The notes under the pieces were generated by a model. It had not been told where the DNA came from, made no database searches, and worked only from the letters and a program-made list of their open reading frames with translations. From Pachyseris speciosa (lineage: Eukaryota > Cnidaria > Anthozoa > Scleractinia > Pachyseridae): a stretch of 64,000 bases of DNA. The stretch covers positions 1,176,001 to 1,240,000 of the forward strand of contig JAEMWC010000020.1 of NCBI GenBank assembly GCA_016490735.1, given 5' to 3'. This document shows, in pieces, positions 11,416 through 21,600 of the stretch; the first letter of the stretch is position 1; each line of letters begins with the position of its first letter. Both the position numbers and the translations under genes were made by a program.

Positions 11416-11979
11416 TTATCTCTTTCCTTGGTTTGTCGTAATAAAAAATGAGAATTTTTTGCCGGTTGCGCGGTCCAGCAGGTCGGGATCCACCCCCAGA
11501 TCGGCAGCAATCCGCCTCTTCTCTCTTGGGAGGAAAGCAAAAATGCAGAAATGGCTGCAGTTGTCGCGGATGTTTTTGGGGGTTTTGAAAAAATCCTGCG
11601 AAAGATAGATCACAGCGCAGTTGCGGTGTCGGCCGTTGATAAAATAGTTTATTATGTCGTTTTCGTTTTTTTCGCAAACCAGGTCGCCGAACACGACAAT
11701 TTTCTGGTTGTCGGGCATTACCACCTCGGGGTGGGGAAGTTCCTCGAGCGGTACAATGTCGTCGCCACCATGCGCTTCGATTACTTCGTAACCAACCTTG
11801 GGGTCGATTCTTTCGGCGAAGTCATCCAAAAGAGCCTGGTATTTGTTCTGGTGAAGGTTCTTCGAGAAAAGCAGAACCTTGTCGTACGCCAACAGCCGGT
11901 ACAGCATGTGCAGCAGGATGTTTGTCTTGCCGGAACCGCTGGGGCCGCAGATCAGCATCCGGAAAATATCCTCTGGCAT
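11416..11979 (-). CDS. Polinton packaging ATPase (A32/FtsK-HerA type)
   Basis: This ATPase pumps DNA into capsids in viruses of this lineage. The Walker A motif GPSGSGKT is at residues 12-19, followed by [14 protein letters not shown]. The Walker B region reads KIVVFGDLV, where the family normally has two acidic residues (FDD); here the first is Gly. The downstream signature [17 protein letters not shown], typical of polinton ATPases, is intact. The 187-aa ORF is open to its stop. Upstream, an in-family N-terminal extension ([20 protein letters not shown]) lies in another frame at about 11,980-12,045, so the true start was probably near 12,045 and a frameshift sits at about 11,975-11,982. The ATG at 11,979 is the first in frame. 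It is divergent from the gene at 12,088. Confidence 0.92.
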   Translation of the reverse strand: MPEDIFRMLICGPSGSGKTNILLHMLYRLLAYDKVLLFSKNLHQNKYQALLDDFAERIDPKVGYEVIEAHGGDDIVPLEELPHPEVVMPDNQKIVVFGDLVCEKNENDIINYFINGRHRNCAVIYLSQDFFKTPKNIRDNCSHFCIFAFLPREKRRIAADLGVDPDLLDRATGKKFSFFITTNQGKR

Positions 11980-12087
11980 GGACGGATCGCCTTGTAGCCA
12001 ATTTGTTTCGCAGCGCCGGGGTCATAGTTCGGAATTTTCATTCTCCATATACTCCTCTGCGAGAAAACATTGTCTTTCAGACAGGGT

Positions 12088-13077
12088 ATGTCTTTGAAGA
12101 AGAGGCGCGAGCGGGCCGCGGCAGAAGCTGCGCTGGAGAAACAACAAGACGAGATTCTGAAAACTTTCAAACGAGACAAACTCGCAAAAGCGATGGGGGA
12201 AATCGAAGCGGAGCGGGTTTTCAAACCAATCACAAAACGGTTGGACGACCCCCGCAAAGCGGGAATTCCCGAGCCTGTGCCCCAGGAAGAAGGACCAGGC
12301 TATGGTATGGTGGAGTTCGAACGAATCAACCTGTTCGACTGGCAGGAGGGGTTTCAGCCGGAGGCACCCACCGCTCCTCCTTCGCCCGTCGACAATGACG
12401 TCGAAGACGTCTTCGACGTCGAGGAAGATTTCGAGTTTCCTCCACACAAAAAAACCTGGGAGGAACCGGCACCAACAGAGTTTCTCGAGTCACACAACGA
12501 GTCGAACGATTTGCGGTCGCTCGGCAACATAATCACGAATATGGAGCGAAGTGGGCAAGAAAGGGTGAAAAGTGGAAGATACAAAGGTTGGTCTTTGGAG
12601 GACATCAAACGGCGCAAAAATGACATTATCGCTGCACGAATGCCGCCGCTGCCCCCACCACCAGTTCGCACATCCCCACTCTCGGCGAGCCAGCTCCAGC
12701 GAGGAAAGAAGAGTTTGAAGAAAAGCCCCCCTACCACCCCGAAACAAAGACCAATGACGCCTTTGGAAGAAGCTGTCATGAGTCGCAGACCTGCAATCGA
12801 AGGAGATGACGATGAAAACAATGACGTCAATGACGTCGATGACGTCTGGGACGTCGAAGATGAAGAATGGATGGAGGGGAGCGGGGTGGGAAATTCCCGC
12901 TTTGCGGGAGAAAAGGAGATGATCAACGATTTGTACGTAAAACTTGGCTCTTTGAGAGGGGGAAACACCTCGTCCAAGCTGCGAAAAGATATTGTGTGGT
13001 TGGTTTTCAAACTCGTCAAACGCAACTTGTTGACTCAAGCACAAGGTAAGAAAATCCTTCGGGATTATATAGGATGA
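12088..13077 (+). CDS. Conserved polinton protein of unknown role, acidic centre
   Basis: The open frame of 329 codons starts at the ATG at 12,088 (MSLKKRRERAAAEAA) and is one of the few intact genes in the element. A basic Ala/Glu-rich helix opens the protein. The middle is proline-rich (PPLPPPPVRTSP near 12,640-12,670) and strongly acidic (GDDDENNDVNDVDDVWDVED near 12,800-12,860). The C-terminal 60 residues (LYVKLGSLRGGNTSSKLRKD, then GKKILRDYI) resemble a domain that recurs in metazoan polintons without an assigned function. Its stop overlaps the next start as ATGA (13,074-13,077), which suggests coupled expression. A virion or scaffolding role is a guess. Confidence 0.75.
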   Translation: MSLKKRRERAAAEAALEKQQDEILKTFKRDKLAKAMGEIEAERVFKPITKRLDDPRKAGIPEPVPQEEGPGYGMVEFERINLFDWQEGFQPEAPTAPPSPVDNDVEDVFDVEEDFEFPPHKKTWEEPAPTEFLESHNESNDLRSLGNIITNMERSGQERVKSGRYKGWSLEDIKRRKNDIIAARMPPLPPPPVRTSPLSASQLQRGKKSLKKSPPTTPKQRPMTPLEEAVMSRRPAIEGDDDENNDVNDVDDVWDVEDEEWMEGSGVGNSRFAGEKEMINDLYVKLGSLRGGNTSSKLRKDIVWLVFKLVKRNLLTQAQGKKILRDYIG

Positions 13078-14481
13078 CTTTCCACCTGTTTCTTGACTCC
13101 AGTCTTGCGCTGCTGCAGCGGGGGAACACGACCAAGAGACCCACAATTTTCGAATCCATTTCAACCCCCCAATCTTGCTCGACCAAAAACGGAACTACGA
13201 GGCCGCAATCGACAAGCTGATAACGATGACCTATTCTTGGCACAACGTGGCGGCGCAGTACAACAACAACCCGCTCCGATGGAGAAAGAAGGGCGAAGCC
13301 TGGAAAACTTTGACGATCCCTGATGGAATGTACGGGTACACCAACCTCGCCTCGTTTTTGCAGGGACACACGGGGTTCGTTGATCCCGACGCTGCAACTT
13401 TAGAAATCACCAGGCCTCGGTCAAAACCATTTCTAGTTAGTACCTGGTATAGACCTCCCGATTCCCCTGTGAGTCTTTAACGAATTTGAGGAGCTAGTTA
13501 ACAAAGTTGACGCGGGAAACTGGGAATTTTTCCTTTTAGGGGATATTAACGTGGATCTTATGGTGGATAGGACATCAGCTAACGCCGTTAAACTTAAACA
13601 TATATTTGATATTTATGGATTGGACCAGCTAATCACAGAGCCGACTAGAATTACTCTAAGTTCCCGCTCTTTAATTGATCTTTGTATTACGAATACACCA
13701 AGTAAAGTTGCAAAGTTTGGTGTTGTCCATCTTGCAATTAGCGATCACGCACTAATTTATATGACATATAAGGTCCAGCATGAGCGTGCAGGAACAATAA
13801 TAATCAAAACCCGTCAAATGAAAAATTTCCATAAAGCTAGCCTACCCGTAAATTTAAGAAAGTCAGACTCTCTTGGATATATTAAAAGGGAACTTGACAA
13901 ATTTTACAGCGATTGTCAGTCGGGCTCCCACACGGCAATCTTGTAAAACAGTGTTGTTTTAATTAATTTTATTAATGTACTACAAACTGAAGATTTTACC
14001 GTGTATAAATAAATAAAGTATTTATTTATTTAAACAAAGAGCACATTTTCAATCTGTACTTTGATTTGACGGTCTATCGGGTCGTGATCGGGGTCGCCAA
14101 AGACTACGAGCTCGACCTCTCCGTCGGGAAATTCGCCGAGCTGCTGGGCTTTGACAAAAAGATTTTGAAAGGATGAAACAGGTTTTGTTGGCGATAGGAT
14201 TCCAAATATAACAAGGGGTGTGGATTGGGATTTTTTTCTTCACTGCGACTTGATCACAAGGAGGGCGAGGGATGTTCCAAGTGACGTTTTGTACAACGTG
14301 GGACCTGCCTGTCAGCTACCCTTTCAAAGAAGAACCCCGCCGCCTTGCATTCCACCCCGTGAACAAAGTGCGTATCGACTCAATCGGAATACGGGTCACA
14401 GACGGGAGAAACAACATTCTGAACCTCAATGGCGCCGATGTGGCTTTGGCTCTTGTGATCCGGGAGGCCCCCGGGGTGTAA
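13074..14481 (+). pseudogene. Conserved polinton virion-type protein, split by a LINE
   Basis: The coding parts are 13,074-13,395 (with LLDQKRNYEAAIDKL and WKTLTIPDGMYGY) and 14,036-14,481 (with FDLTVYRVVIG, ELLGFDKKIL, then IDSIGIRVTDGRNNIL and a closing VALALVIRE). These are recognisable as one protein common in animal polintons, positioned just upstream of the major capsid gene. A minor capsid or penton-type role is plausible from position and beta-rich character but is not shown. Breaks: a frameshift in the first 90 bases, the LINE insertion, and further frame changes near 14,172 and 14,310. Confidence 0.75.
13396..14035 (+). mobile_element. LINE fragment: endonuclease half joined to 3' tail
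   Basis: It begins in the C-terminal half of an apurinic-type endonuclease (FLVSTWYRPPDSP, then LLGDINVDLM, SLIDLCITNT and the catalytic-type SDHALI). It stops at about 13,946 without any reverse transcriptase. The 3' tail GTACTACAAACTGAAG ... TATAAATAAATAAAG follows at 13,976-14,035. The copy is 5'-truncated and internally deleted. The same tail recurs at 2694 and 6028-6085. Confidence 0.8.
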
Positions 14482-14512
14482 AATTTCTTGAAAAGTATAG
14501 TCTCAACTCGAA

Positions 14513-14810
14513 ATGAACCAGCCAAGTGAGTGGATGAAATTTTTCGACCCGCGGGTCTGCTGGTATCGCTATAAACACAAAGGGTCTGGTGTAGTTCGTG
14601 ATTCGCTCTTCGACATTGGCGAAAGTTTCACGAAACCGGTCCCGCCGCCGGTTCCTGAAATTTGTTTGCCGAAAGAACCCCCCCCCCCCCTCCCCACCCC
14701 CAAAGAGGAAAGGAGGCAAAAACAATCCGACAACTGTTGAGGAGGCGAAAAGCGCAACCAAGAGGAGAGGCCATGTGGAAACTCACCCAATTTTAGCCAA
14801 TCAGCTTTGA
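14513..14810 (+). pseudogene. Small proline-rich polinton protein, frameshifted
   Basis: It starts at the ATG at 14,513 (MNQPSEWMKFFDP). The first 60 codons lead into a proline stretch encoded by a long C-run at 14,680-14,700. Beyond it the frame continues better one base off, with a Lys-rich piece ending GHVETHPILANQL at 14,810. The most likely break is an indel in the C-run. It lies 24 bp before the capsid gene. The function is unknown; a basic small virion protein is possible. Confidence 0.55.
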
Positions 14811-14833
14811 AATTTTTTTCGTGAATATATCTC

Positions 14834-16104
14834 ATGGCTTGGTTCAGGTCGCCGCATTATCTTGAAAAGGTATATTTCGAGCGCATCCTTCTCGACACCC
14901 CGCTCGTTGCACCAGCAAATGGCCAACATCAATTGAAAACGGGGTTGGTATTCTTTGCATCGAATCGGAACATCATCCGCGGCTGGTACAACGCTTATTT
15001 CAATGTTGAGTACCGGTTCGAGGCTCTTGCGGATGGCGCCAACATTGCGGACAACGCGCAAACGGCGCCAATAAACGGCTCTTTCTCGTTGATAAGGAAC
15101 TTGACTTTGAAATCCTCTGGAAAACCGATTTACACAGCGACTGACGTCCACAAAGTGATCTTCATCAAAACTTTGTTGGATTATTCCGACGACTACTCGC
15201 GGAGCGTGGCGAAGCGCGAGTTCTGGTATCTCGACACCGACAACACAACTATTACCAACCCCGCCACCCCCGCCACCAACAAAGGTATCGAAGCGCGACA
15301 CAAGCTTTTGCGAGGGGCGGGAACGGTGAAAACTGTGATCCCTCTCAAACATTTCTCGTTCTTCGAAGAACTGGCGGACAAATTGCTCCCCGCATTGAAC
15401 CTTGAGTTTGAAATTGAGCTGCAGAATGACAACGAAATGATTTTCCAGAACGACGCAACTGGGCGACGAATTGTGGTCAAAAAGTTCGAATTGTGGGTTC
15501 CAAAACTGCAGCTGACGCCAGAGGGAAAGAAAAGGGTGAATGAGCAGTTCTTCAGGCCGATAAAATGGAATTACTTGCAGGAAACACTGGTCCCCAGGCC
15601 CAGAGAGATGCGAATGGTGTGTGGAAGATTTCTTCCGGTGTCAAAAACCCGAAACACGTCTTTGTCTTCTTCCAACAAACAAGAAAGGCAAACGCCCTCA
15701 CCTTCAATCCATACAGCTTTGACACCTTCGACCTCGATGCAGACAACTCGGCGAAACTGAGCTTTTGCAAGCTGAATTATGGTTCCACCTTTTACCCCGA
15801 GCTCGACTATTATGAAGGAGATCGGACACGCATCTACAGCGATCTGATCGATTTCCGATACAGGAAGAACGACCCCAACTTCGGAACTCAAACCGATGTG
15901 GACAACTTTTCGTCTCCTTACCCCATTGTTTACTTCGACCTCCGCGCGACCAAAGAAACCGTGGCAGGTGATGCGATGGATATGGAACTGCATTTTCGAT
16001 TGCATGAAGCCGCCAATGCCCACGATTACAAAATTTTCGCAGCAGTCTTGAACGAAAAAGAATTCGTTATTGTAAAAAAAGGAAACGAATTGGTTGTAGC
16101 ATAA
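14834..16104 (+). pseudogene. Polinton major capsid protein (double jelly roll), one frameshift
   Basis: The start ATG at 14,834 opens with MAWFRSPHYLEKVYFER. The protein matches the double-jelly-roll hexon-like capsid protein of animal polintons: the first barrel covers roughly codons 1-240 and the second follows SSGVKNPKHVFVFFQ (about 15,625-15,670), a hallmark of the family. The total length of about 420 codons is normal. One frameshift at about 15,590-15,603 separates the two halves; otherwise both halves are open and end at the TAA at 16,102-16,104. The gene heads a plus-strand block with the pX-like and PLA2 genes. Confidence 0.93.
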
Positions 16105-16168
16105 TTTCCTCCTTCAGGTGAATCCACCTTCAGGTGGAAAGTGTGAAAATTCTTTTCTTCAGTATACG

Positions 16169-16975
16169 ATGGCGACGTACCACCCATTCCAGATTGCCTT
16201 GACAGATGGGCAGAAACAAAGCCTGCGAAAGGCTGTTGCCACGCGAACGGCCGTGACTTTGCTGGTCAAACCCGGACAAAGTGGGCGTGGCGATACTCTT
16301 CTTTTGACTGCCACCCAAATCAATCACGCAAAGAAAGCCGCCAGCGAAAGGCGCGGCGCGGACATCACGATGAGCCAAACACAAATCGCAAAAATTGCAC
16401 AGAGTTTTGGTAATCTTTTTTCGACGGTGTTCAGTCTGGCTCGCCCCCTTCTTGTGCCCTCTGCAAAATCTGCCGCCAAAGCTTTGGCAAAAGCAGGACT
16501 GAGTTTCCCCGCAGACAAAGCTTTGAAGAAAATTTTCGGGAACGGCTATGGGCCACGGGAAGTGGAGCTTTACCGTTTGACGCAAATGTTGTCGCCAGAC
16601 CAGAGAAAGGCGATTGAAAGGCACTTAATTGGGAAAGGAATGGTTCGTGGTGGAGGAAGTGCGCAGTATGGTGGGTTTCTGGGGATGCTGGCTTCCATCG
16701 GGGTTCCCCTTGCTCTGTCCCTTGTGAAAAGCCTTGTTGGAAAAGGAATGCAAATGGGCCGCCCCCGTTCGAGGCGCTCGTTGCCACAACTTCCTACGCC
16801 GCCACCGCCACAGAGTGGAAGAGGAAAGGGGAAAGGAATGCAAACAAACCCTCCGTGGTATCGCCTACCGCCAGTTTGGGGTAGTTGGAAAGATTGGGAG
16901 AAAAAAAATGAAACCTCCACAGATGTGCGGGAGAATGAGAAAGTTGTGAAAAATTATTTTGAGCATATAGCATGA
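16169..16975 (+). CDS. Polinton pX-like minor virion protein
   Basis: The frame is open and 268 codons long from the ATG at 16,169 (MATYHPFQIALTDGQKQSLR); an earlier in-frame non-ATG extension is less likely. The N-terminus has the FQIALTDGQK module and a lysine-rich stretch (TATQINHAKKA). A glycine-rich hydrophobic segment (GGFLGMLASIGVPLALSLVK, about residues 165-185) follows. This combination is typical of the adintovirus protein compared with adenovirus pX: basic, with a membrane-active-looking segment. A probable role in the core or in membrane disruption is inferred. The tail is Arg/Pro-rich. The stop TGA overlaps the ATGATG start of the next gene (16,972-16,977). Confidence 0.75.
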   Translation: MATYHPFQIALTDGQKQSLRKAVATRTAVTLLVKPGQSGRGDTLLLTATQINHAKKAASERRGADITMSQTQIAKIAQSFGNLFSTVFSLARPLLVPSAKSAAKALAKAGLSFPADKALKKIFGNGYGPREVELYRLTQMLSPDQRKAIERHLIGKGMVRGGGSAQYGGFLGMLASIGVPLALSLVKSLVGKGMQMGRPRSRRSLPQLPTPPPPQSGRGKGKGMQTNPPWYRLPPVWGSWKDWEKKNETSTDVRENEKVVKNYFEHIA

Positions 16976-18187
16976 TGGCGGACGTCTATTGTGTGAGAGA
17001 GGAGCGAAAGACTCCGAATGTCCCTGGGTCATAAAAAGTAGTCACAACGAAAAATGGGCGAAGAATGTTGAAAGTAAAATGTGCAAGTTGTGGAATAACA
17101 AAACCGCGATTCTTGCCAAAGTCGGGAAACTAGCGGGGCCCTCTCTTGCAGAGGGCAATTCCCGCCGCAAGGCGGAAACCTACCTCAAGGTGGGAGATGG
17201 AATTGGCAAAGACATTGCTGGAACGGCGATGGATTTGTTTCTTCATCATGGAGTTCCATATCTCGCAAAGGAAGGGGTGGAGATGGGGCGATACTATGCG
17301 TCGGAAGCGATGAGGGATCCCAAGCTCCAACGAAAGGCGATCGATTGGGCTGAGGAGAAGGGTAAGCCCATGTTTCGAAAGGTTGGGAACACCGTGTTGG
17401 ATGAGCTTTCAACAAAGGTCCGCCCCAACATCCGTTACAAGACCTACAGACCCAATCTCGACAATCCCACCAGATCGGGAATTCCTGTTCCTTTCCCTTT
17501 TGTCGATTTCAAAAAACTGTGGAGTGTTGTTTCTGACCCAAAACTTTTCAAAGGTCCTGAAGTTTCTGCAAAAGAGGGGAGAGGAATGGTGGCTGAATAC
17601 AAGCGACAGTACAAAGAATACAAAGACAAAGGTGGCTCCCGCAGCTACGGGTCTTGGATAAAATGGAAGGGCTACGGGATAGGTATTGGGAGCTTGTTTG
17701 ATCCCTGGTTTGTTTCACAAGGTGTGCTGGTTCCCAAGTTCGCAACTGACACAAAGTTTTTGAAAGCTTTCGGCAAAGTCATCCCCCAGCACCGCGGTTT
17801 CGCGGAAGTTTTCAAGAAAACCCTGCGCAACTACTATGGGTCTGGTGTCGATGTCCATGCGTTAATTGGAAAACTACCTGCGCCAAAAGGGCATTGGACC
17901 CTTCCTGGGCATAATTACACTGGACCTTACAACCCTCTTCACCATCAGCTGAGCTTTGACCCTGAAACAGGTGAAATCTTGGAAATATTACAGAAACCGA
18001 CCGGAGCAACGGATGCGATTACAATGCAACACGATGTGGATTACAGCAGTTGTGGACACCGGGCAAAAAAATATGCTGAGGACGAAAAAAAGGGCAAGCA
18101 TGCTGCTGACAGGAAAATGGTTCGAGCTTTGGATGCGGTTCCGTGGAAAGAAAGACAATGGGGGCATGCTTTGGCGCGAATTTATGT
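16975..18187 (+). pseudogene. Zinc-ribbon plus phospholipase A2 protein of the polinton
   Basis: The likely start is the ATG at 16,975 (MADVYCV). A zinc-ribbon-like N-terminus of the DUF5679 type (TTKNGRRMLKVKCASCGITK, about 17,044-17,103) lies one frame away from the rest, so at least two frameshifts occur before about 17,110. From there the frame is open. At about 17,890-18,110 is a phospholipase A2 domain: LPGHNYTGPYNPL (calcium-binding loop), then MQHDVDY with the catalytic His-Asp pair, then KGKHAADRKM. Parvovirus VP1 and adintoviruses use such a domain to leave the endosome. The C-terminus is lost where a LINE begins at about 18,187. Confidence 0.88.
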
Positions 18188-19891
18188 AGACAAGCAAAGT
18201 ATTTGTGATCAATTAAATAACCATTTTATCAACGTTGGAAATGACCTGGCAGATAAACTGCCAAAGCATGACATAGACCCCTCAGTGTATTTAGATAGAA
18301 CTATGACAGCAAATAGTTTTATGTTCCGTGGCATTTGCCCGACTGAAGTATATGATGAAATAATGAGTTTGAAAATAAATAAGTCGGCATTAGATATTCC
18401 AAGAAAATGCATAAAACACGCAGCAAACCACATATACGAGGCATTAAGTATGGTTTTCAATCAATCTTTATTACAAGGAATATTTCCGGAAAACTTTAAA
18501 GTTTCAAAAGTCACACCAATAGCTAAAGAGGGTGAGGAGATGGACCCTTTTAATTATCGACCTATATCTACACTCTCTGCATTAACTCAGATTTTCGAAA
18601 ACCTCATTTGTAAACAGCTTGTAAACTATTTGGAAAAGCATGCAATCCTATACGAGTTCCAATTTGGCTTTAGAAAGGGACATTCAACTTCACAAGCCAT
18701 TGCAGAAATTGCTGATAATTTACGTAATGCGATAGACAATAATCTGTATTCTTGTGGCGTGTTCTTAGACTTTTCTAAAGCATTTGATACGGTAAACCAC
18801 ACAATCTTGCTTAAAAAAATGGAACGGTACGGGATACGGGGTGTTCCCCTCCACTTTTTTGCAAGCTATCTTACAAATAGACAGCAATATGTACAGATGG
18901 GAAATACAGTTTCATCAGAGCAAACAATGACGTGCGGAATTCCACAAGGGAGTTCCCTAGGTCCAGTATTATTTTTAATCTACATAAACGATTTACCGAA
19001 CTGTTCCAATGCCTTAACATTTAGAATATTTGCAGACGATACAAACGTGTTTGCTTCAGCCCGCGTTCTGAAAATTCTCGAGAAAATAGTCAACTCTGAA
19101 CTTAAAAAAGTGAAAATATGGTGTGATGTAAATAGATTGTCAATTAACTTCTCTAAAACAAACTTCATGATTATTAAATCGCAAAAGAAAAAAGATGATC
19201 AAGTAAATATCAATATTGAAAGTGCAGACGGTACAATAAATGTGCTGCAAAGGAAGCAAAAAAAATAAAGTATTTGGGTGTTTTGCTTGATAAAACGATG
19301 TCATTTAATCACCATATTTCATACATCTGTACAAGAATTGCCCGAAACAATGGTATTATATCTAAGCTGAGACATTATCTTACTCTTCTGCAAATGAAAC
19401 AAATCTACTTCAGCTTAATATACCCATATATCTCATATGCAATATTAGCGTGGGGAAGTGCATACAAAACACATATTGATAGGATACAAACTAAACAAAA
19501 TCATTCTGCCAGGCTTATTTTCTTTGCCACCGCTTATGGTGAGCACACAGAAAGTGCACTTCCCCTGCTAAATTTATTAGATGTTCTTACGGTACACAAT
19601 GTTTATAGATTTCAGATTCTAAAATTCACGTACCTTTGGCATAAAGGCCTTCTGCCAAAGCTGTTTTCAAACTATTTTCAATATGCCAGTAATGTACACA
19701 AATGCAATACCAGGTATGCATCGAAACGAAACCTTTACGTAAAGAAAGTGCGAACTAATACGGGAAAACAAACAATCGGATATGCGGCGTGTATTATCTG
19801 GGACAAAGTTCCCTTAAATCTTAAAGAACTAAACATATACCAATTCTCAAAACAACTAAAACCTTATCTACTGTCAGAACAGCATAACTAA
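18187..19891 (+). pseudogene. LINE reverse transcriptase, nearly intact
   Basis: RT motifs in order: KVTPIAKEG and NYRPISTLS, FGFRKGHSTSQA, FLDFSKAFDTVNH (motif A), GIPQGSSLGPVLFL (motif B), FADDTNVF (the catalytic motif C, FADD), then KYLGVLLDKTMSFNHHI. The C-terminal region continues to the stop at 19,889-19,891. The single break is in an A-run at 19,257-19,266, where one base shifts the frame; the two parts join well across it. The general type is CR1/Rex1/jockey-like. The N-terminal endonuclease is missing through 5' truncation. Confidence 0.9.
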
Positions 19892-20127
19892 ACGCAACCT
19901 AAGCATATAATCTTTCATTCCTATTACATTGTACACTTAAAACTGCTTCTTTAAAAATAGTTCCTATCTCACTTATTTACAACTTTTAAATCTGGAGAAC
20001 TGGCTAGAAAATCCTAGGATTATTTCAGCTCCAGGCTTTACCAAGTACAAACAGAAATGTTATTTATTATTTTTTTTTAAACTTTATCAGCGTATGTATG
20101 TACAAGGCAAATAAAGGTGTGCTGTTG
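18187..20127 (+). mobile_element. 5'-truncated non-LTR retrotransposon (LINE)
   Basis: The sequence changes abruptly from the PLA2 gene to reverse transcriptase near 18,187. It then turns AT-rich and ends around 20,127 after an AAATAAAGGTGTGCTG-type 3' end. Its tail differs from the one shared by the three other LINE pieces, so this is a second family. No target duplication was recognised. Confidence 0.85.
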
Positions 20128-20239
20128 TGTGTGTCGAAATGCTATCAACAGGAAGGAGTAGTTGGGACTTGGGTTTTAACACCCTTGATTTTCTGCTGTT
20201 TCTGTGATACTTTCTAACATTCTCCTTGTCCCCAAACAT

Positions 20240-20672
20240 TCAACAAAAATTCCCAATCCCAACCTGTCTGATTTTTTTCGTTGAATACAACATATTGAAT
20301 GGGGGATCCAAAGAAGAAAAAAGTTGGTCCAATTCATTTATTGCATCTTCCAAAATATCAAGTTTTCCTTTAAATATTTTAAAAGAAACTTTTTTTGGTG
20401 CCCAACAAAATTCACGTTTAAGATTTATCAAACATTTTTTGAATTCATCAACAAAAATTAAAATTGTTGGGGAAAAATATTCCACTTCAGCCCCAAAATA
20501 AATGGAGGGTCAAGATGAAACATGACAACTAAATTATCACATTTTTTAAACAATTCTTCAACCGCTTCTTGAAAACGAACGCTGGTCTTTTCTTTTGCCA
20601 TCGATATAACACAACATTTTCTTTTCTTCAAAAAGGTGCACCTTCACAAAATATTTCATCGTCTACACGCAC
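20240..20672 (-). pseudogene. Degraded right-end polinton ORF, unrecognised
   Basis: Read on the minus strand from the ATG at about 20,659, pieces in two or three frames follow one another: MKYFVKVHLFEEKKMLCYI, then EAVEELFKKCDNLVVMFHL, then EYFSPTILIFVDEFKKCLI and KLDILEDAINELDQLF. It looks like a decayed gene of about 140-170 codons in the same direction as the right-end TIR ORF. I do not recognise the family, and it does not resemble an integrase. Confidence 0.4.
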
Positions 20673-20803
20673 TATTTCTTTTTTTCACCTCGTAAACAAT
20701 TGGGTGTGCAACTTTCTCTTGCACAAAATGGAAAGTATAACCAACGAAGCAATCATTGTTAATAAAAAAACATTTATTCAATTGCGCGTGCGCAGGGAGT
20801 GTA

Positions 20804-21274
20804 TCAAAACATAATCATCTCTTGCATCCACTCGTCCCAAACGCGCGCGGGAAGATCTTCTTTTCCGATCCAATGTGGAGGTGGGGCACCAGTTCGCAAA
20901 CAAACACCGTCCTCATTACATCCTGTACATTTCAAACAATGAAAGGAAGACTGATCTTTTTCGTCTTCATCCTCCTTCAAACTACCCACGACTATCCACT
21001 TATCTTTATTGTTTAGGTTGTCAAACTTTTCCACCGCAACAGGAGGAGGGGTTGGGCGAGGAATTTCTCCATATGGAGCTTGTGTTTCGAGAACGGGGGT
21101 TGGCTGCTGTCTGCGAAGCCTCCTTCTGCGTGGGGGTGGACTCTCTTCCTCCATAATATCCTCCAACATAAGTTCGTAAAGCAAATCATCAAACGGCTCT
21201 GTTTGTTCCGCCTTTCCGGTGGTTGCCATTCTCCTGTCTATATTTTCGCTGGAAAAAATTTCCGGCTGGTTCAT
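20804..21274 (-). CDS. Right-end ORF sharing its N-terminus with polymerase
   Basis: The 156-codon intact frame starts with the ATG at 21,274, inside the right TIR. Its first 73 or so residues (from MNQPEIFSSENIDRRMATT to APYGEIPRP) are almost the same as the start of the left-end polymerase ORF, because the TIR extends into coding sequence. The remainder is unique: acidic (KEDEDEKD), then a four-cysteine zinc-binding-like motif CLKCTGCNEDGVC, then a Trp-rich C-terminus ending MQEMIMF. The two ORFs run inward from opposite ends under what must be the same upstream DNA. The function is unknown. Confidence 0.7.
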   Translation of the reverse strand: MNQPEIFSSENIDRRMATTGKAEQTEPFDDLLYELMLEDIMEEESPPPRRRRLRRQQPTPVLETQAPYGEIPRPTPPPVAVEKFDNLNNKDKWIVVGSLKEDEDEKDQSSFHCLKCTGCNEDGVCLRTGAPPPHWIGKEDLPARVWDEWMQEMIMF

Positions 21275-21600
21275 TGGTATACCTTGGTACCCCTTGTGTC
21301 TAATTGGGTGACACGATTATTCTTCATCCCCCTTTCTCTAATTGGGTAACTTGTCAATGTGGTTTCAAACTGGTGGCTTGGACTGGTTAAGTGGTTTTGG
21401 TGGGTTGGGTTCCAAGTAGTATACTGGCGTCAACACGAATACCGTTTTGTAGTTGAACAAATAAGACTCATTTTCCCATTTTAACCCGCTGAGGGACAAC
21501 TTGGGTGGTGGGGAAGTTGTCCCTCAGCGGGTTAAAATGGGAAAATGAGTCTTATTTGTTCAACTACAAAACGGTATTCGTTTGACGCCAGTATACTACT
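21054..21600 (-). repeat. Right terminal inverted repeat of the polinton
   Basis: It is the inverted match to 5690-6312 without the LINE tail. The outer 186 bases (21,415-21,600) form a palindrome that begins and ends with AGTAGTATACT / AGTATACTACT. TTTGGG follows at 21,601-21,606. Confidence 0.92.

Larger units (their letters stand above)
5690..21600. mobile_element. Maverick/Polinton (adintovirus-like) element, degraded
   Basis: The element is 15,911 bp. It starts AGTAGTATACTGG and ends CCAGTATACTACT. The 6-bp duplication TTTGGG lies at 5684-5689 and again at 21601-21606, as expected for polintons. Genes include protein-primed family B polymerase, packaging ATPase, double-jelly-roll capsid protein, pX-like protein, a phospholipase A2 protein and a fibre. 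Adintoviruses are animal virus-like elements with this gene set. No retroviral-type integrase and no adenain-type protease can be found, and nearly every gene is broken. It is a fossil copy. The GC-richer coding blocks contrast with the AT-rich surroundings. LINE sequence interrupts it at 13396-14035 and 18187-20127. Confidence 0.95.
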
